Assembly (NCBI GenBank): GCA_021397835.1
Contig: JAJFZO010000889.1
Coordinates: 2,604,001 to 2,668,000 of the forward strand
DNA length: 64,000 nt
Reading direction: 5' to 3'
From: Moringa oleifera
Taxonomy: Eukaryota; Streptophyta; Magnoliopsida; Brassicales; Moringaceae
Below the pieces are notes generated by a model that saw nothing but the letters and a program-made list of their open reading frames with translations, searched no databases and was not told the DNA's origin. This document shows positions 1 through 12,779 of this stretch, piece after piece; position 1 is the first letter of the stretch; every line of letters starts with the position of its first letter. The position numbers and the translations under genes are program-made.

Positions 1-1250
1 TATGTTTTGTTATGAATTCATTTCATCAATTATTTCTAAAAAAAAAAAAAACTAAGTGTTTCGCTACCCATTTGAAACTCACAAATTCTTTCTTTCATAT
101 AAAAAAAAGCTAAAAAAAATAGCATACTAAAAAATATCTTTTACTGATTGATTGCGTAAATTCTAACTGGTTGTGAATTCAATTATAAGTAATTCTATTA
201 AGGTACATTTGTGTTTATTAAGAAATAAATAATAAGAAAGATGTATAACCAATATAATTTGTTATTTTTCAGAGACATATTTTGAAAATCCTGTTTTACG
301 CTTCATTATTTGTAATTTATTGTTAATAACGTTAAAAATTCATTAACGAAAAGGTTTGTTTAAATCCGAAGTTATAGTTTAGAGTTTGTCTTATAATTTT
401 TTTTTGTATGATTGAATTTTGATTAGTTTCGAAGTAAATATCAAAATTTTATGTATCTTTGCTTTTATTAAATGCAAGCTTAATATTGTAAAACTTTAGT
501 GCAAATATTTTTTAATTATGCAATAAATTTCATCTATGCTTTACTAGAAATATATTTGTTCGAGATTCTACTCTGATAGGTTTTTATATAATATATATAT
601 ATATATTTTATTATTATTAAATACAAGTTAATATGTTTGTTCTATAATGAATATATTATTTTAAGTAAAGCACAAAATTAAAAATATAATTAACAAATTA
701 TTATTATTATTATGAATTAATTATAATAAAGATTGCTTTTTAAATAAAATTTGAATTTGGTTGAGATAAAACGGAAAGTGCAGTTCACACAAAGGGCCAA
801 TAGCAGGAAAAGTGGAATGCTGCATGGTGGACAAGTGTGACAATATGAGGATATCTGGAGAAGGTCATTTTGGTAAATGTCTATAGATATAAAACCCGAA
901 CCCGAAATTAATCTAAAACTGTCCAAATTTCCGCCACCCCGGATGTTTCGCGAGCTTGTTTCAGACAAATTTTCTCCTCCCGCAGAGCTAAAAGTCACCC
1001 TCCCCTCCCCCCTCATTATTTTTTAATTAAATAAATAGTTATTCTAAAATAGTACTGATAATCTTTAAACCAAAAAAAAAACAAAGAAAAAAGAAAAAAG
1101 AAAATTGTCTCTAAAAACCTCTCTGGTTTTGCGCCGGTTGGCAGTAGAAACCGCTCTCTTCTCTCATTATAACCTAACGCCTCCTCTCTTTTCACGTTTT
1201 CTCTCTCTCTCCGTCTCCCTCTGTAAAGAGCGAACTTGTGCAAGTTTTCT
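1..1250. other. AT-rich upstream region of the AIL6-like gene
   Basis: No convincing gene is seen. The first 700 bases are very AT-rich with homopolymer and (AT)n runs (about 588-607). From about 780 the base composition becomes more balanced and pyrimidine-rich, and CT-rich tracts occur at 1180-1225, as is common just upstream of plant genes. A TATA-like string (tttataag, about 1256-1263) lies about 455 bases before the chosen start codon. It could mark the promoter, but the transcription start cannot be fixed from sequence alone. Confidence 0.4.
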
Positions 1251-1715
1251 CAGTCTTTATAAGGAGCTGATTTAAACACTTCATAAACTTCTTGGAGTTA
1301 AATATCAGATGGGTTTGCATGCAAGTTTTGTCTAGAACTGTTTCCCGCACTTGCACCCAGCTGAAAGCTCTCGAAAGCTCCTTAAACCCAGATGAAATGA
1401 GAGGGTTATCAGTGGGGTTGAGTCGATTTAGCTTCGTGATTATCTTGAAGTTCTTATCAAGAATGGGGCAGTTCTGAGAGTAACGATTGAGGTGAAAATT
1501 TCGGTTTTGCTTTGTTGGGTTTTGTTTGTTTCCCCAGAGAGAGAGAGAGGGAGGGAGGGAGAGAGAGAGAAAAAAGAAGAAGAAAAAGATTGTTGTTTTG
1601 GTGGTGACATTTTCGTTTTCTGTTCGGTTCTTTTTGTTCTTCAGGTTTTTCGAAGAAGTGGAAAGGAAAAGAGAAGAAGAGTTATATATATTTGTACAAC
1701 AAACAAGAAATAATA

Positions 1716-4700
1716 ATGGCTCCAGCGACTAACTGGCTTTCGTTTTCACTGTCTCCAATGGAGATGTTGAGGTCATCTGAGTCTCAGTTCGTGTCCTATG
1801 ATTCCTCTTCTGCTGCATCTCCTCATTACTTGATCGATAATTTCTATGCTAATGGTAACTCTCTTTTTTCTTTTTATTTTTCGTTTTGCTTCTACTTTTC
1901 GATTTTTCTAGAAGGAGCTTAAGCAGCTTGGTTCTGCTTGGTCGTCCAGAAAATTTTTTCTTCTGTGTATAAAATCATGTTATTTGGTGAGTGCCACTGG
2001 GCAGCGGAATCAGTCCGGCTTGCTTGTTGGTTTCACCCGAGGTGGAGATCACCGACTTTGTGTGTCCCTTCTTCACCGAGCTACATAAAAGCCCAAAGAT
2101 GTTTTGGCCGTTTGGTTGCTGAGAAAAAAAGACGAATACAGTTGAATATCGAACGGTGAATCTAGACATGCTCTGTATATCATTTTCGTTCAAAAATTTA
2201 AGCTCAGGTTTTGCCTTGCAATAGGCATCTAGTTCCTCTTTTTATCTGTTTCAAGAACCATTTCTGAAAATGATTAGTAGTAAAGTACAGTTTCTATTTC
2301 TTGCTGCGGACATTTTCTCACTAATCAAACGAGCACTATTAACATGTAATAAACTTTTGTTGTTCTTATTGCAGCATGGACAAATCCAAAACCTCATATG
2401 TTCTACACAGAAGACGGGAGCCAAACCAAAGAAGCTCAAGCAACCGCCATAGCTGATTCACCCATCCTCACGACCTTTATGGACCCACACACCCACACTC
2501 AACCAGTACCAAAACTCGAAGATTTTCTGGGCGACTCTTCTTCAATCGTTCGTTACTCTGACAGCCAAACCGAGACCCAGGACTCTTCACTGACCCAAAT
2601 CTATGACCACAGGACGTCCGCTTATTTCAGTGACCAGCAAGATCTCAAGGCAATTGCTGGGTTTCAAGCCTTCTCGACGAACTCGGGATCAGAAGTCGAT
2701 GACTCGTCCTCGATGGGACGGACACAGCTCGCCGGCAGCGAGTTCCCGGGTCACTCAATTGAGTCCTCAGGAAACGAGTTGGCCTTCTCTAATTGTCCTA
2801 CAGGTGCTTTGTCACTTGCGGTCAATAACAACAGCACCACCACTAACAACAACAACAGTAACCAATGCTCTGATAATAAGGCCATTGTCTCAGTCGATTC
2901 AGAAAGCTCTAAGAAGATTGCTGATACATTCGGTCAGCGGACTTCCATTTACAGAGGAGTCACAAGGTACAACAATTTTTCTCCCATCATAAAAATCTTC
3001 TGCTTTCCTTTCCGGGTGTCACTGGAGGCCATAAAATTTTTCTGGGTATTTGTGTAATGAAATCCAGTTTTCATGTTAGGTGGAAGCATGAAACAAAGTG
3101 TATGTAGTAATTACTAATCACTGATTCATTATCCTTCTTTTGTTAATTTTTATGAACAAATGTTTGCAGTACTTAACGTTTTCTCTGACTTTTCTTTTAA
3201 CCCTTTCTCGATCGTTGCAGGCACCGATGGACGGGTAGATATGAAGCGCATCTTTGGGATAACAGCTGTAGGAGAGAAGGTCAGGCCAGAAAAGGGCGTC
3301 AAGGTAACCTTCTCTCTCTCTCTCTCTCTCTCTGTATAGATACGTTGGTGTTTGGACTGGTGGAAGTATATATACACTGACACTGAAAAGAAGCTTGCAT
3401 GCATTGAAAGGGCATTAATGGTCGGTCTGTTCTGTGGGTAGTAGGAGGCACTTTTCTTTTGTCATCAGTCTTTTATGATGATTGATAGACACTGATGGTA
3501 TGTGTATGTACAAACGGTACTTTAATTTTTCTTTTCTTTCTGAAACACTCTTTTATTTTCTTTCATTTTCTCTGATTGATTTGATCAGATGTGCCGCCAT
3601 TTTGTTCACTGTCTTCTCTCTCTATCTCTCTCTTACCTGGGGCCTGCACCCGCTGCAGAGATTAGTTTGACACGACCGGCATCCACCACCACCACTACAG
3701 CCTCACAGGCCCACCCCACCCCACCCCACCCCACCCCACCCCACCCCACGGGCCATACCTTCAACCTTCAGACTTTGCAGTCATCAATGACAGTCTAAAC
3801 AGTATTGTACTGTTTATGAGTCTGATCTCTTCTGGCTTGGCTTTAGCTTTTGCTTTTCCTGTCAGCCATTACAGGGAGGTATAGGTTTGACTGGAGCACC
3901 CATTTTGAAATATAGGTTAAAGCCAGGAAAAAAAAGAAGTACCCATCTCTCATTTTGCCTGATAACTTCACTGGAGAAAGATTCTCACACAGGATCACCT
4001 TAAATACCCTGTTGTTAAAGTAAGAAAGGAAAGCTTTTGTTAGTATGAATGAATCAAATTGATTAGACATTCAGTCAAAATCTTGATCTACGTGGTGACC
4101 CTGTTTGGCTTGCAAGAAAAGGTGGATTGAACTCCTGTTAGTATGCATGAGAAAGTGGATGTGAACACCTTCCATGTTTTCCTTCTTGCTTTACTTTAAG
4201 GTGGATTAGGCCCATAATAAACTATTCTCATGTGTCAATGCCTCAGTTTATTTATTTCATGGAAGCATGCAGTGGCATGCTAATCACATGGATTCTTCCC
4301 TTAATTTTTGTTTCTTTGCTTAGAGAAATGATTTCAGGCAGAAAATTTTGACCATTTTATTGTCTAATGTTGAAATCCTTGCTCTATTTTTTTGGCATGA
4401 ATGGTGGGATCGTCGGGAATCTGGCTGGCACGAATCTGTCCTACAGTATACCTAGGTAAGAAATCTTGATTTGTGTTATTTTAATAGTTGATTGAAGAAT
4501 TTTACTGAGAAGGTTAATTGAAATTGTGCAATTTAATCAGGTGGCTATGACAAGGAAGAAAAGGCAGCTAGGGCTTATGATTTGGCAGCTCTAAAATACT
4601 GGGGTCCTACTGCCACCACCAACTTCCCTGTAATATTATATTACACTACCTTCTTATTTAGAACTATTTGATTTCTTAATTATTTAGCCTAAATTATTAA

Positions 4701-5650
4701 CTCAGTTGCTGAATAAGGTTGTTTTACCATTTGCAGATCTCGAATTATGGTAAGGAATTGGAAGAGATGAAACATGTGACGAAGCAAGAGTTCATTGCCT
4801 CTTTGAGGAGGTATGCTTTTTCCCTGACTCATGTCTCCCTAGTCTCTTGTTTTAAATGCAGTGAATTGATACCTAAATTCTGTCTGTTTGATAGGAAGAG
4901 CAGCGGGTTCTCAAGGGGAGCCTCAATTTATCGAGGTGTCACGAGGTGTGAATGCTGATCTGATTGGGAATTTTGTGTTTGATATGGTTTCGATTTTATG
5001 TAAGATCAGATCTGATGTGGGTATTGGTTTAATTTTGCAGGCACCATCAACAAGGTCGATGGCAAGCAAGGATCGGCCGTGTTGCAGGGAACAAAGACCT
5101 ATACCTTGGCACTTTTGGTATGTAATACATTATGTGTATAAACAATTCTCAGATAATTATTTCTTGTTTCGGGGCTAATAGGTGTCTTACTTCGACAGCC
5201 ACCGAGGAGGAAGCAGCAGAGGCATACGATATTGCAGCCATAAAGTTCAGGGGAGTAAACGCGGTGACCAATTTTGAGATGAGTCGATATGATGTAGAAG
5301 CCATTGCCAAGAGTGCTCTTCCTATCGGTGGGGCAGCTAAGCGCCTGAAGCTATCCCTGGAAGCTGAGCAGAAGCCCATGGTGAGCCATGACCAGCAGCC
5401 TCAATGCAGCAGCAACAGCAGCAACATAAGCTTTGCTCCTGTTCCGCCATCTTCTGCCATCCCCTGTGGCATCCCCTTTGATGCAACTGCAGCTGCAGCT
5501 CTCTACCACCACAACCTGTTTCACTACCTGCAAACCACTAACACGGCAGCCTCTGATTCCTCTGGCTCGTCAACTGCAGCCATTGCGGCTCCGATGACCC
5601 TTTTGCAGCAGCCAGCTGAGTTCTTCATCTGGCCTCACCAATCATACTAA
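1716..5650 (+). CDS. AIL6: AINTEGUMENTA-like 6/PLETHORA 3-type AP2 transcription factor
   Basis: Nine exons join in frame to 521 aa: 1716-1854, 2375-2966, 3221-3303, 4447-4455, 4541-4629, 4737-4810, 4895-4945, 5041-5117, 5199-5650. All introns are GT-AG. Two AP2 DNA-binding repeats are visible: R1 at residues about 237-304 (from [18 protein letters not shown] to ALKYWG) and R2 at about 339-398 ([18 protein letters not shown]), joined by the conserved linker containing [19 protein letters not shown]. The N-terminus ([20 protein letters not shown]) and the motif [18 protein letters not shown] match the AIL6/PLT3 subgroup as remembered. The family consists of nuclear regulators of meristem and organ-primordium growth and of auxin-linked patterning. 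The start is the ATG opening the conserved NWLSFSLSP motif. R1 holds the family's 10-residue insert, split by the 9-nt microexon. The acidic, Ser/Asn-rich N-terminal part suits transactivation. Orthology to AIL6 rather than AIL7 is inferred. Confidence 0.93.
3311..3333. repeat. (TC)n microsatellite in AIL6 intron 3
   Basis: About eleven TC units begin seven bases after the 5' splice site of intron 3. Simple repeats of this kind are often length-polymorphic; no function is claimed. Confidence 0.85.
3711..3749. repeat. (CCCCA)n pentanucleotide repeat in AIL6 intron 3
   Basis: About eight perfect CCCCA units follow a CCA-rich stretch inside intron 3. The complementary strand is a run of TGGGG blocks, so it carries closely spaced G4 tracts. 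Confidence 0.85.
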
Positions 5651-6130
5651 AACAAGTAAAACAATCAGCGGGCTTAGTTTTTTCGTTTCTCTTTTCTTGC
5701 TTTCTGCGATCATGGTTGCAATTCGGCTAACAGAAGAAGCTAAAGGCCTTGCTCTCCTCTGGAATCGTTTCAGCTGACCTAAAAAAAAATCTGACTGTAT
5801 CCCTTAGTCTTACCTCTTTTAACTTCTGCAGAAAGTAGGAGAAAAGGCAGGAGGTTTTTTGTTTTGAAGGCTAATGTTCTGAATAGTTTTTAAGAGTAGT
5901 CAAAGAAGCCGGAGTCTGTAATTATCTTCATATCCTTAGATGAGACACCAAAAATGTTTAATGGGCTTTCCATTTTAGTTTGCGGAAATTTTAATTATTA
6001 TTCTAAGTGCTTTTTTTAATTAATTTTTACTGTCTTACTTCAAATTTTTTTAATACAATCATAAATTATAATATAATTGATAATAAATAAATTGGGTAAA
6101 CATTTACAAAATTCGGAGAACAAGGCTCAT

Positions 6131-6772
6131 TCATGAGCCTAGTCGATCCAGGCGCTCACGGGCCGTGACTGACTCCGGTTCGATACGTGAGGCTTCCTTA
6201 TAGGCCCACCAAGCCTTTTCCCTGACGCCTTTAAGCTCGTAGCATTCTCCCAACAGGCGCAAGGCTCTGGAGTTACCACTACCCTGACTCAGCCTTGTTG
6301 CCTCCTTCAAATCCTCGATAGCTGAGTCGATTCGTCTCCTCCGATTCACCGCAATCTTTAATTCCGCTCGCTTCACCAGCGCGTCCCCACGGTCTTTGTC
6401 TGCGAGTGATCTCACGCGCGGAGAAGACAGCGCCAAATCGAGGGATCTCAGAGCGGATCTCTTGTGGTCCAGCAGATCCAGAGCTAGGGCTTTGAGGATG
6501 TGGCAAGCCGGGTCCTTCGGGGCGAGAGAGATTGCCGTTTCGGCTTCGGTTAAGGCAGTCTTGGCTAGGGATTGGGAGTGGGCTCGGTTGGTGGTGGATC
6601 TGGCTCGAGCCAGGAGGTGCGATCCCTGGACCAGGTGGCGGTTTGTTTGGAGAGTGTCTCGGTTTTTGTGACGGAGCTTGCCTAAGGCTTGTTTGGGAAG
6701 GTACTGCACTGCGAAGAACATGCCTAGGGTTAGGAGTAGAATTGCCACTTGTAGCATCACCTCTGTGGCCAT
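6131..6772 (-). CDS. Small TPR-like protein with an N-terminal membrane anchor
   Basis: A single uninterrupted reading frame encodes 213 aa from the chosen start MATEVMLQ. An in-frame upstream Met would add 25 residues, but these do not look like a conserved leader. Residues about 5-24 (VMLQVAILLLTLGMFFAVQY) form one hydrophobic segment, a probable signal anchor, followed by a basic stretch. The rest is helical with tetratricopeptide-like repeats: an Ala/Leu-rich pair with AETAISLAPKDPACHILKA and RSALRSLDLALSSP, and a C-terminal TPR with LLGECYELKGVREKAWWAYK then ASRIEPES. TPR proteins act as interaction scaffolds, and the partner here is unknown. The gene is convergent with the AIL6-like gene, with stop codons about 480 bp apart. 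I recognise the domain type only, so no specific function is assigned. Confidence 0.8.
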   Translation of the reverse strand: MATEVMLQVAILLLTLGMFFAVQYLPKQALGKLRHKNRDTLQTNRHLVQGSHLLARARSTTNRAHSQSLAKTALTEAETAISLAPKDPACHILKALALDLLDHKRSALRSLDLALSSPRVRSLADKDRGDALVKRAELKIAVNRRRRIDSAIEDLKEATRLSQGSGNSRALRLLGECYELKGVREKAWWAYKEASRIEPESVTARERLDRLGS

Positions 6773-6899
6773 TCTCTCCGCCGGAAAATTGGAGATAACT
6801 TCCTTCGGACCAAACGCAGTCTTATGCAGATATTTTGGGAGCATCAAAAATATTTTTCATTAATACTCTCTAATTATCAAAAATAGAGGGAATAAAAGA

Positions 6900-8760
6900 A
6901 TCTGGGGAAACGCAGATCATACGATCGAGTAGGGCCCAAATCAAACTGCGCCGTTGATGTCTGACCCTACCAGGAGCTACTAAAGGTTTTGAGTTTCCCT
7001 TCTTTTATTATTTTTAAGGCAAGCATGGAGACCAATTTTGCATTCTCAAATGTGTTTAATTTATCGAAATTACTGATTAAGATTAAATTAGATATTATTT
7101 TTAATTTTTAAAAAGATTTTTTAAATTTATATATCTTATATGATTTAAAATTTATTATATTTGTAAAAACATTTTTAAGTTATCATTACAAAATATTTTA
7201 AAATTTTTGAGGATTAAATATTTTTTATAAATTTTATGTATTCTAAATAATATAAAATTTTAAAAAATATTCTTTGATATTCAAAAAATTTTAAAATTTT
7301 TCGGTGATGATAATTTGAGTATTTTCTTATATATAAAAATTTATAAATTAAAACTTATTATAAAAAATTTTTCATTTTAATTATTTTTTTATGTAAAAAT
7401 AACAAAAATTCCACTGGAACCAAACCGAATGTGTACAAAGTGATAAAAAAATGCTGTAACCTCTTAATTACACATGTAAATTAGCTTTTTAATATTTAAT
7501 TTTTATCAAAATTTTAAAATACTAAAAATCTTAATAAATGGAAAATATAATAGTTTTTATCTTATTTTAAAAATAAAAGAAAGTATAAAAGTTCATATAG
7601 CGCGTGAGCAAACAGTTAAATAACCTACTATGCAATCTTAATTAAGCCATCCTAGCACGTGATCAAAGAGTTCAATCACCAATTAGACAGTCTCAATGAA
7701 CATAAATTTTCATATGATACCTTGAGAAAGTAGATTATAGAATATCCCAAAGAAGAAAAATATACAGATTCAAAAATATCAAACCAAAAGAGAAAACATG
7801 ATAATGAAAGGCGAGAAAGTAAAAATAAATTAAATAATATGAGGTAAACAGGAAAAAATAAAAAATAAAAAATTGGAGAATGGGTGGACGCAAAAGTGTG
7901 AAGTAATTAAAGTTTGTGATTTTCTAAACATTGGACTTTGGGGTTATAGACACAGGAAGCATGGGGATAATTAAGTAAAATAAAATTGCGGTACTTAAAT
8001 TAATTAATAATCAAAGATTGGTGTGGTTGGCATAGAAAAATTATAAAATAAGACTTGTGGGCACTACTTTTTCCTAGTCTAAAGGTAGAGAGGGATTAGG
8101 GAGACAAGAAAAAGATAAGGGAAATAAGGAACAAATCTCCTAACTTTACTGCCCATTTGACTAATTGTCTGCTGGGTATTCCTTTTGATTAGATTGTGTA
8201 CCTTCTTCTTTAGTGTCTGGTTTATTTTTTTCCCCCTCTTTTCTCTATTGATAAAGTCCATCCACTAGATTCCTGAAAAATTTATACTTTCTAAAACAGA
8301 ATCCTGGCATTGATTAATGCAATTTTTGAATGGTAGAGAAGGCCCCAAGAAATAAAAAACAGAAAGAATTGATTCCATAGGTTCTTTTAAGTCCCAAATT
8401 GTTGCAATTTCTCTGGTTTGTTGATGAAACTGTGGTTGCATTGTGATGGTGGTGATGCAATAGAAGAAGGAAGAAAGAGAAGTCATGTAAGATTGTAGTA
8501 GAAAACACCCAAATTCAGCAATAGCTCTTAAGAGAGGCTGAGAACTGTGAGTGCTTCTATGCTAGTGTTGTTTATACAATGCATGACCAAAAACCCTTTT
8601 CAAGAAGAAGCCATACAATGTAGAAAACCTAGACAGAAACACAAGAGGGTGAATCTACCATTCACTAGAATACATATACACAGCAGGGCCACACATCAAG
8701 TCTTCACACAGGACAGGTTAACAAAGCAGCAGCAGAAGGGATGCTAGTTGTAGTCGTTCT
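6900..8760. other. AT-rich intergenic DNA between TPR and kinase genes
   Basis: No coding region is supported. The first part (about 7035-7400) is a copy of a dispersed AT-rich repeat described separately. The segment 7600-8250 is A-rich and unremarkable. The segment 8270-8760 lies directly downstream of the kinase stop codon and probably includes its 3' UTR. Short open frames in it are spurious. Confidence 0.5.
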
Positions 8761-8762
8761 GA

Positions 8763-11700
8763 TCACTCCATCACAAGTTGCATATGACGGGTGAGGTCAT
8801 TGACGTAGCTAGCGCAAGTGTAGTCTTGCAAGTCACAGCCATCAAAAATGACTCCCCTCCCTGTATTACATTTCTGCAACTCCACTGGTCCATCCTCGCC
8901 CCTCAGCAAGTGCACGACCTATGTGAACGAACACGCTTTTTGGGATTGGTTAAGAAATCAAATTGAGAAAGAATTTGGATGATATGTGATTTTGGGTTGG
9001 AAGAAGATACCCTGTTCATGTGCGGACGCATGGTGGCCAAGTGATGAATGCACATTGATGCTGTTATCATGACACGCTTCATTTCGGCTGCATCAAAAGC
9101 ATCTCCTAACCTTGGATCAATTAAGCCTTTAGCATCTTTTGTCTCCAGCAGCGGTTTTGCCTACAATACAGAAGGACTAGTGATTTTTCCAGGGCATTTT
9201 TCACTAGAATTATCTGAGCGTACCAATACATACTTATACAGTTAATGATTGCAGAATTAAAATGGCAAAATACAATGCTAATGGTATGCACTAACAGCTA
9301 GTTAAATAAAGAAGGGTGTCAACATCAAGCATACTCATCACCAAAGTGGAAAACAAGCCAGTCCTGTGTAGTTCTGTGAACAGCGTGAACTTAAAACCAA
9401 ATTGAATGAAGATTGGGCACAAATTACCAGTTCAGCTGCCAAAGCTGGATTTTATGAAGTCTAAAAATCTTCTTTTAGCAGAATTAGCTCTGATTAGAAA
9501 CAATGAAACCTTTTTTGATTGCAAGAGAATATATTCAAACCCAAAACCCAAGTCTAAACTTGACCATTTTCTCTTTTGCCACAAAATTTGGAAAGGAATT
9601 TTCCAGTTTAATTAATGGTTTGTGTATGAAACACTCAGACATCTTTGGTAACATAGCTGGGAGGGCCTAAAACAGACTATATACATGGCATAAGTTGGTG
9701 AAATGAAAACATACCCACATTGCAAGGCTTTGTCTACTTGCTGAATCAACTGCTCGACGACCAGTTATGAGCTCCAGTAATAAAACCCCAAAGGCAAATA
9801 TGTCAGTCTTCTCATCGACAATCCCATGCATAAAGTATTCTGGGGCTAAGTACCTGAGGCCCATTTTTAAAGCAAACAAGAGTACATTAGCTGATGAAAT
9901 GACCAAATGCTAAGAAACAAATCACTGAAGCAGTGTGCCTAACCCGAATGTGCCCTCAATGGGGAATACAACATGATGAGGCCAATTTTCAGGGAGCCAC
10001 TTTGCCAATCCAAAGTCAGAAATCTATGTCACAGATGAAACTGGAGCTCGTTATCATCCAAACAAAAGATACAGCAAAGTAAGTGAAAAAAGTTAACTAT
10101 TAATGCATGAAAAGTACCAGAGCTTCATAATCTTCAGTGAGCAATATGTTAGAGGCTTTGATGTCTCTGTGAATGATTCGCCTCTGGCAGTCATGATGAA
10201 GGTACTGCAGTCCCTCTGCGATGCCAACAGCTACCTTGAACCTTTTCTTCCATTCTAGACACTCCGTTGTACCTGCAGTTCAGAATGTCTTCATCAGCCA
10301 AAAGATCATTAGTAGTTGGATCATATTTGCTACAGCTACTGACTATTTCTTCGTTTTTTACTTTTTAATTTTAATCTTATGATCCCATCAGAGCCGATTT
10401 AATTGTATATGTTACTTGATCAAAGGCATAGAGAAGATAGATAAAGAAATAGATACAGTACTGAAAAGCACAGAAGCAAGGCTGCCAAGGGGAGAGAATT
10501 CCAGGACAAAGTGCAAACCACCATCGGTACCAAAACCGATTAAGCGAGCTGCATTTGGGTGGTTTACGTGTGCAATAATCCCGAGCTCTGACAAGAAATC
10601 ACTGATTCTATCTTCCTCTTCCTTCTCATTGCTCATAAGCTTCTTTACTGCCACAATCTCACCATCGGATAAGCAGCCTTTGTACACTTCTGCATGGCCC
10701 CCTTTCCCAATCAGATTCTCTGCCATAGATTCATCCATAATTACAACCATAATTCAATAAACTAAATCAGAAACGAAAACAAAAAATACTAGATAAGTTC
10801 ATTCAGTTTATCACAAAGCTTTATGCACTTCAAAATCAACATCCTTTTATTCACCATCAGTTCTGTACTTGATGTCAAGGGTACCTTTAAGCCACAAAAA
10901 GTAAACGTACTGGTGTACTTCAGATTTTCTTATGCCAAGTAAAGGGGTCAATCCCGTCGGTCCCAGCTTTGCCGTGTTCTTTTCTCCATCTTAGTTTAAG
11001 ATGGCTAAAAAAAGGTCTTCTCTTCGAATTCTTTTAGTTTTGTACTTTGACTGCTACCATGTCGATAATACTTATTTCAAAGATACGGCCTATCTGACTT
11101 GTACCTAATGGTGTCAAAGATTTCCGATTTCTCAACCAGAAGTTTCAATGAAAATGTCCATATCATGTGGGAATAGAAGCAGGGAGAGAAGATGTGCGTC
11201 ACTAAGAAAAAAGCAAGCATGCCCCAGTTCGAAGTCAAGGAACCAATAAAATGGCCACTATTGTCCCAAGACCTTAACTGGATATGTGACAGGTTGATGT
11301 AGTTCACTAGATCTATCTTCCATAATTATTGATTTGCATACTCTTTTTACTTACACTTTCTCAGGTTGCTACTGCGACCAATGCAGTAAGCAACAATCAA
11401 ATCATTTTAGTTTCCTTTTGATATAGTCCGTCAGACAAAACTGTTTAACAAGGAACCTAACCATTTTATTTTTTATGCTCACAAGAGTCAGTCATAGGTC
11501 AATTTGCTACATGTAGACAGCCAAACTGCGTTGAAAATCATATTAAGACTTGTCTTTTATTGATTAAGACATGACATCACCAGTGAAGATGTAGAATCCT
11601 TACACCAACAATTGGATTCATTTCAATTTTAACTTTCATGTGTTTCTGTTCTGTGAATATTACCAGGCTTAAATTCAGATTCTTTTGAGGAGATCATAAT

Positions 11701-12524
11701 TCCGGTTGCCTAAAAAAGGGTATAAAGAAGAAAGAGAAAGGATCACTAGTTTTCATTTCTTACCAGAACTGAAATTATCGGTGGCAGTTGCAAGCTCCGC
11801 ATAACTGAAATTCTTCCATGAAGGCTTGGTCACAATTAGGCTAGCAGGATCAACCTCGTCTTCAGGGCTTTGAACGCGAGCCATCTTCCTACGGAAGTTC
11901 TTCCTGGTCATCTCATAGCTCGTCAGCAGGGGAATGACAGAAAACCTTCTAACAGACTTCTTCTTGATGACATCGATCATGTTCTTCCACTGCAGACCAT
12001 GACTATCTCGATTCAGTGCATGTTTAGGTGTTGATTTTTCAGTTGAGCATGAGCTGCAGCTGCTGCTGCTGTGATCAGAGTCCGCACCAAGCACAGGAAT
12101 CTCCAATACACATCTTGGTGATGGTTCATCCAGGAGAAAATCCTTCTTTTTCAAATCAAGTTTTATCTCGTTTTCTGATTTCTCTTGGCCCTCTTTCTCT
12201 GTCTCTGCAATAAACCAAAATCATGATATCAGGAAACAAAGATAACAGCAACAGTAAAAACATGATCTTTTGTTTTAACTCCCAAGAGAACAGATGACAA
12301 ACAGATAGAAATCAAGAAACAAACAACCCATTTCCGATAATATCGACCATCATCTCCACTTACACCCCATTCATGTTTCTTTTAGTCTCTAAAGTTTTCT
12401 CAATATCCAAACAAATATGAAATGAATCTAATTCCGTCAGCCTCCTCCCCCAAAAAAGAAACAAAAAGGACAACAGTTAAACAAAAGAATGTTAAACAAA
12501 AAGAAGCATACCTTCCACAGCCAT
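8763..12524 (-). CDS. RBK1: Receptor-like cytoplasmic kinase, ROP-binding kinase type (RLCK VI)
   Basis: Eight minus-strand exons join in frame to 463 aa: 12512-12524, 11764-12204, 10462-10719, 10118-10272, 9944-10023, 9715-9853, 9011-9160, 8763-8918. The first exon codes only MAVE plus one base. The protein has no signal peptide or transmembrane segment. It has a Ser/Cys-rich N-terminus, a motif around [18 protein letters not shown], then a full kinase domain: glycine loop GKGGHAEV (156-163), Lys177 in [14 protein letters not shown] with Asp274, DFG at Asp292, and [20 protein letters not shown]. The C-terminus ([20 protein letters not shown]) and overall length match Arabidopsis RBK1/RBK2 as I remember them. 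Those are cytosolic Ser/Thr kinases that bind ROP GTPases and act in signalling linked to pathogens and auxin. All catalytic residues are present, so it should be active. RBK1 rather than RBK2 is an inference. Confidence 0.92.
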
Positions 12525-12779
12525 TACCCCAGCTTTTCCTGGGATTCTCAAGAGAAGCTTTGAATTAAATGCAGCCCAATTCAATTCAATCCTCCTACCC
12601 AGAAAAGGCCAAAAATTCCAGGATAAAAGCCTGAAGATCCCAAAAAAGAAAAAGAAGAAGAGCAATTTACATGTTGGGGGATTGATTGTATAGAGACAGA
12701 GAAAGGAAGAATTTGAAGTGGAGCCAAAGGAATTAAGAGAGAAAAGCGAAAGAGAAGAAAGAAACTTCCTCTAAAAATG

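Noticed and set aside
717..1243. Two minus-strand open frames of 99 and 75 codons upstream of AIL6
   Set aside because: Low-complexity sequence (CT-rich leader read backwards, poly-Phe and AT-rich tails), with no domain and no splice context.
1492..1732. Open frames in the GA-rich leader of AIL6, possible uORFs
   Set aside because: The longer frame starts at a non-ATG codon, and the peptides are Arg/Glu/Lys repeats produced by the GA microsatellite.
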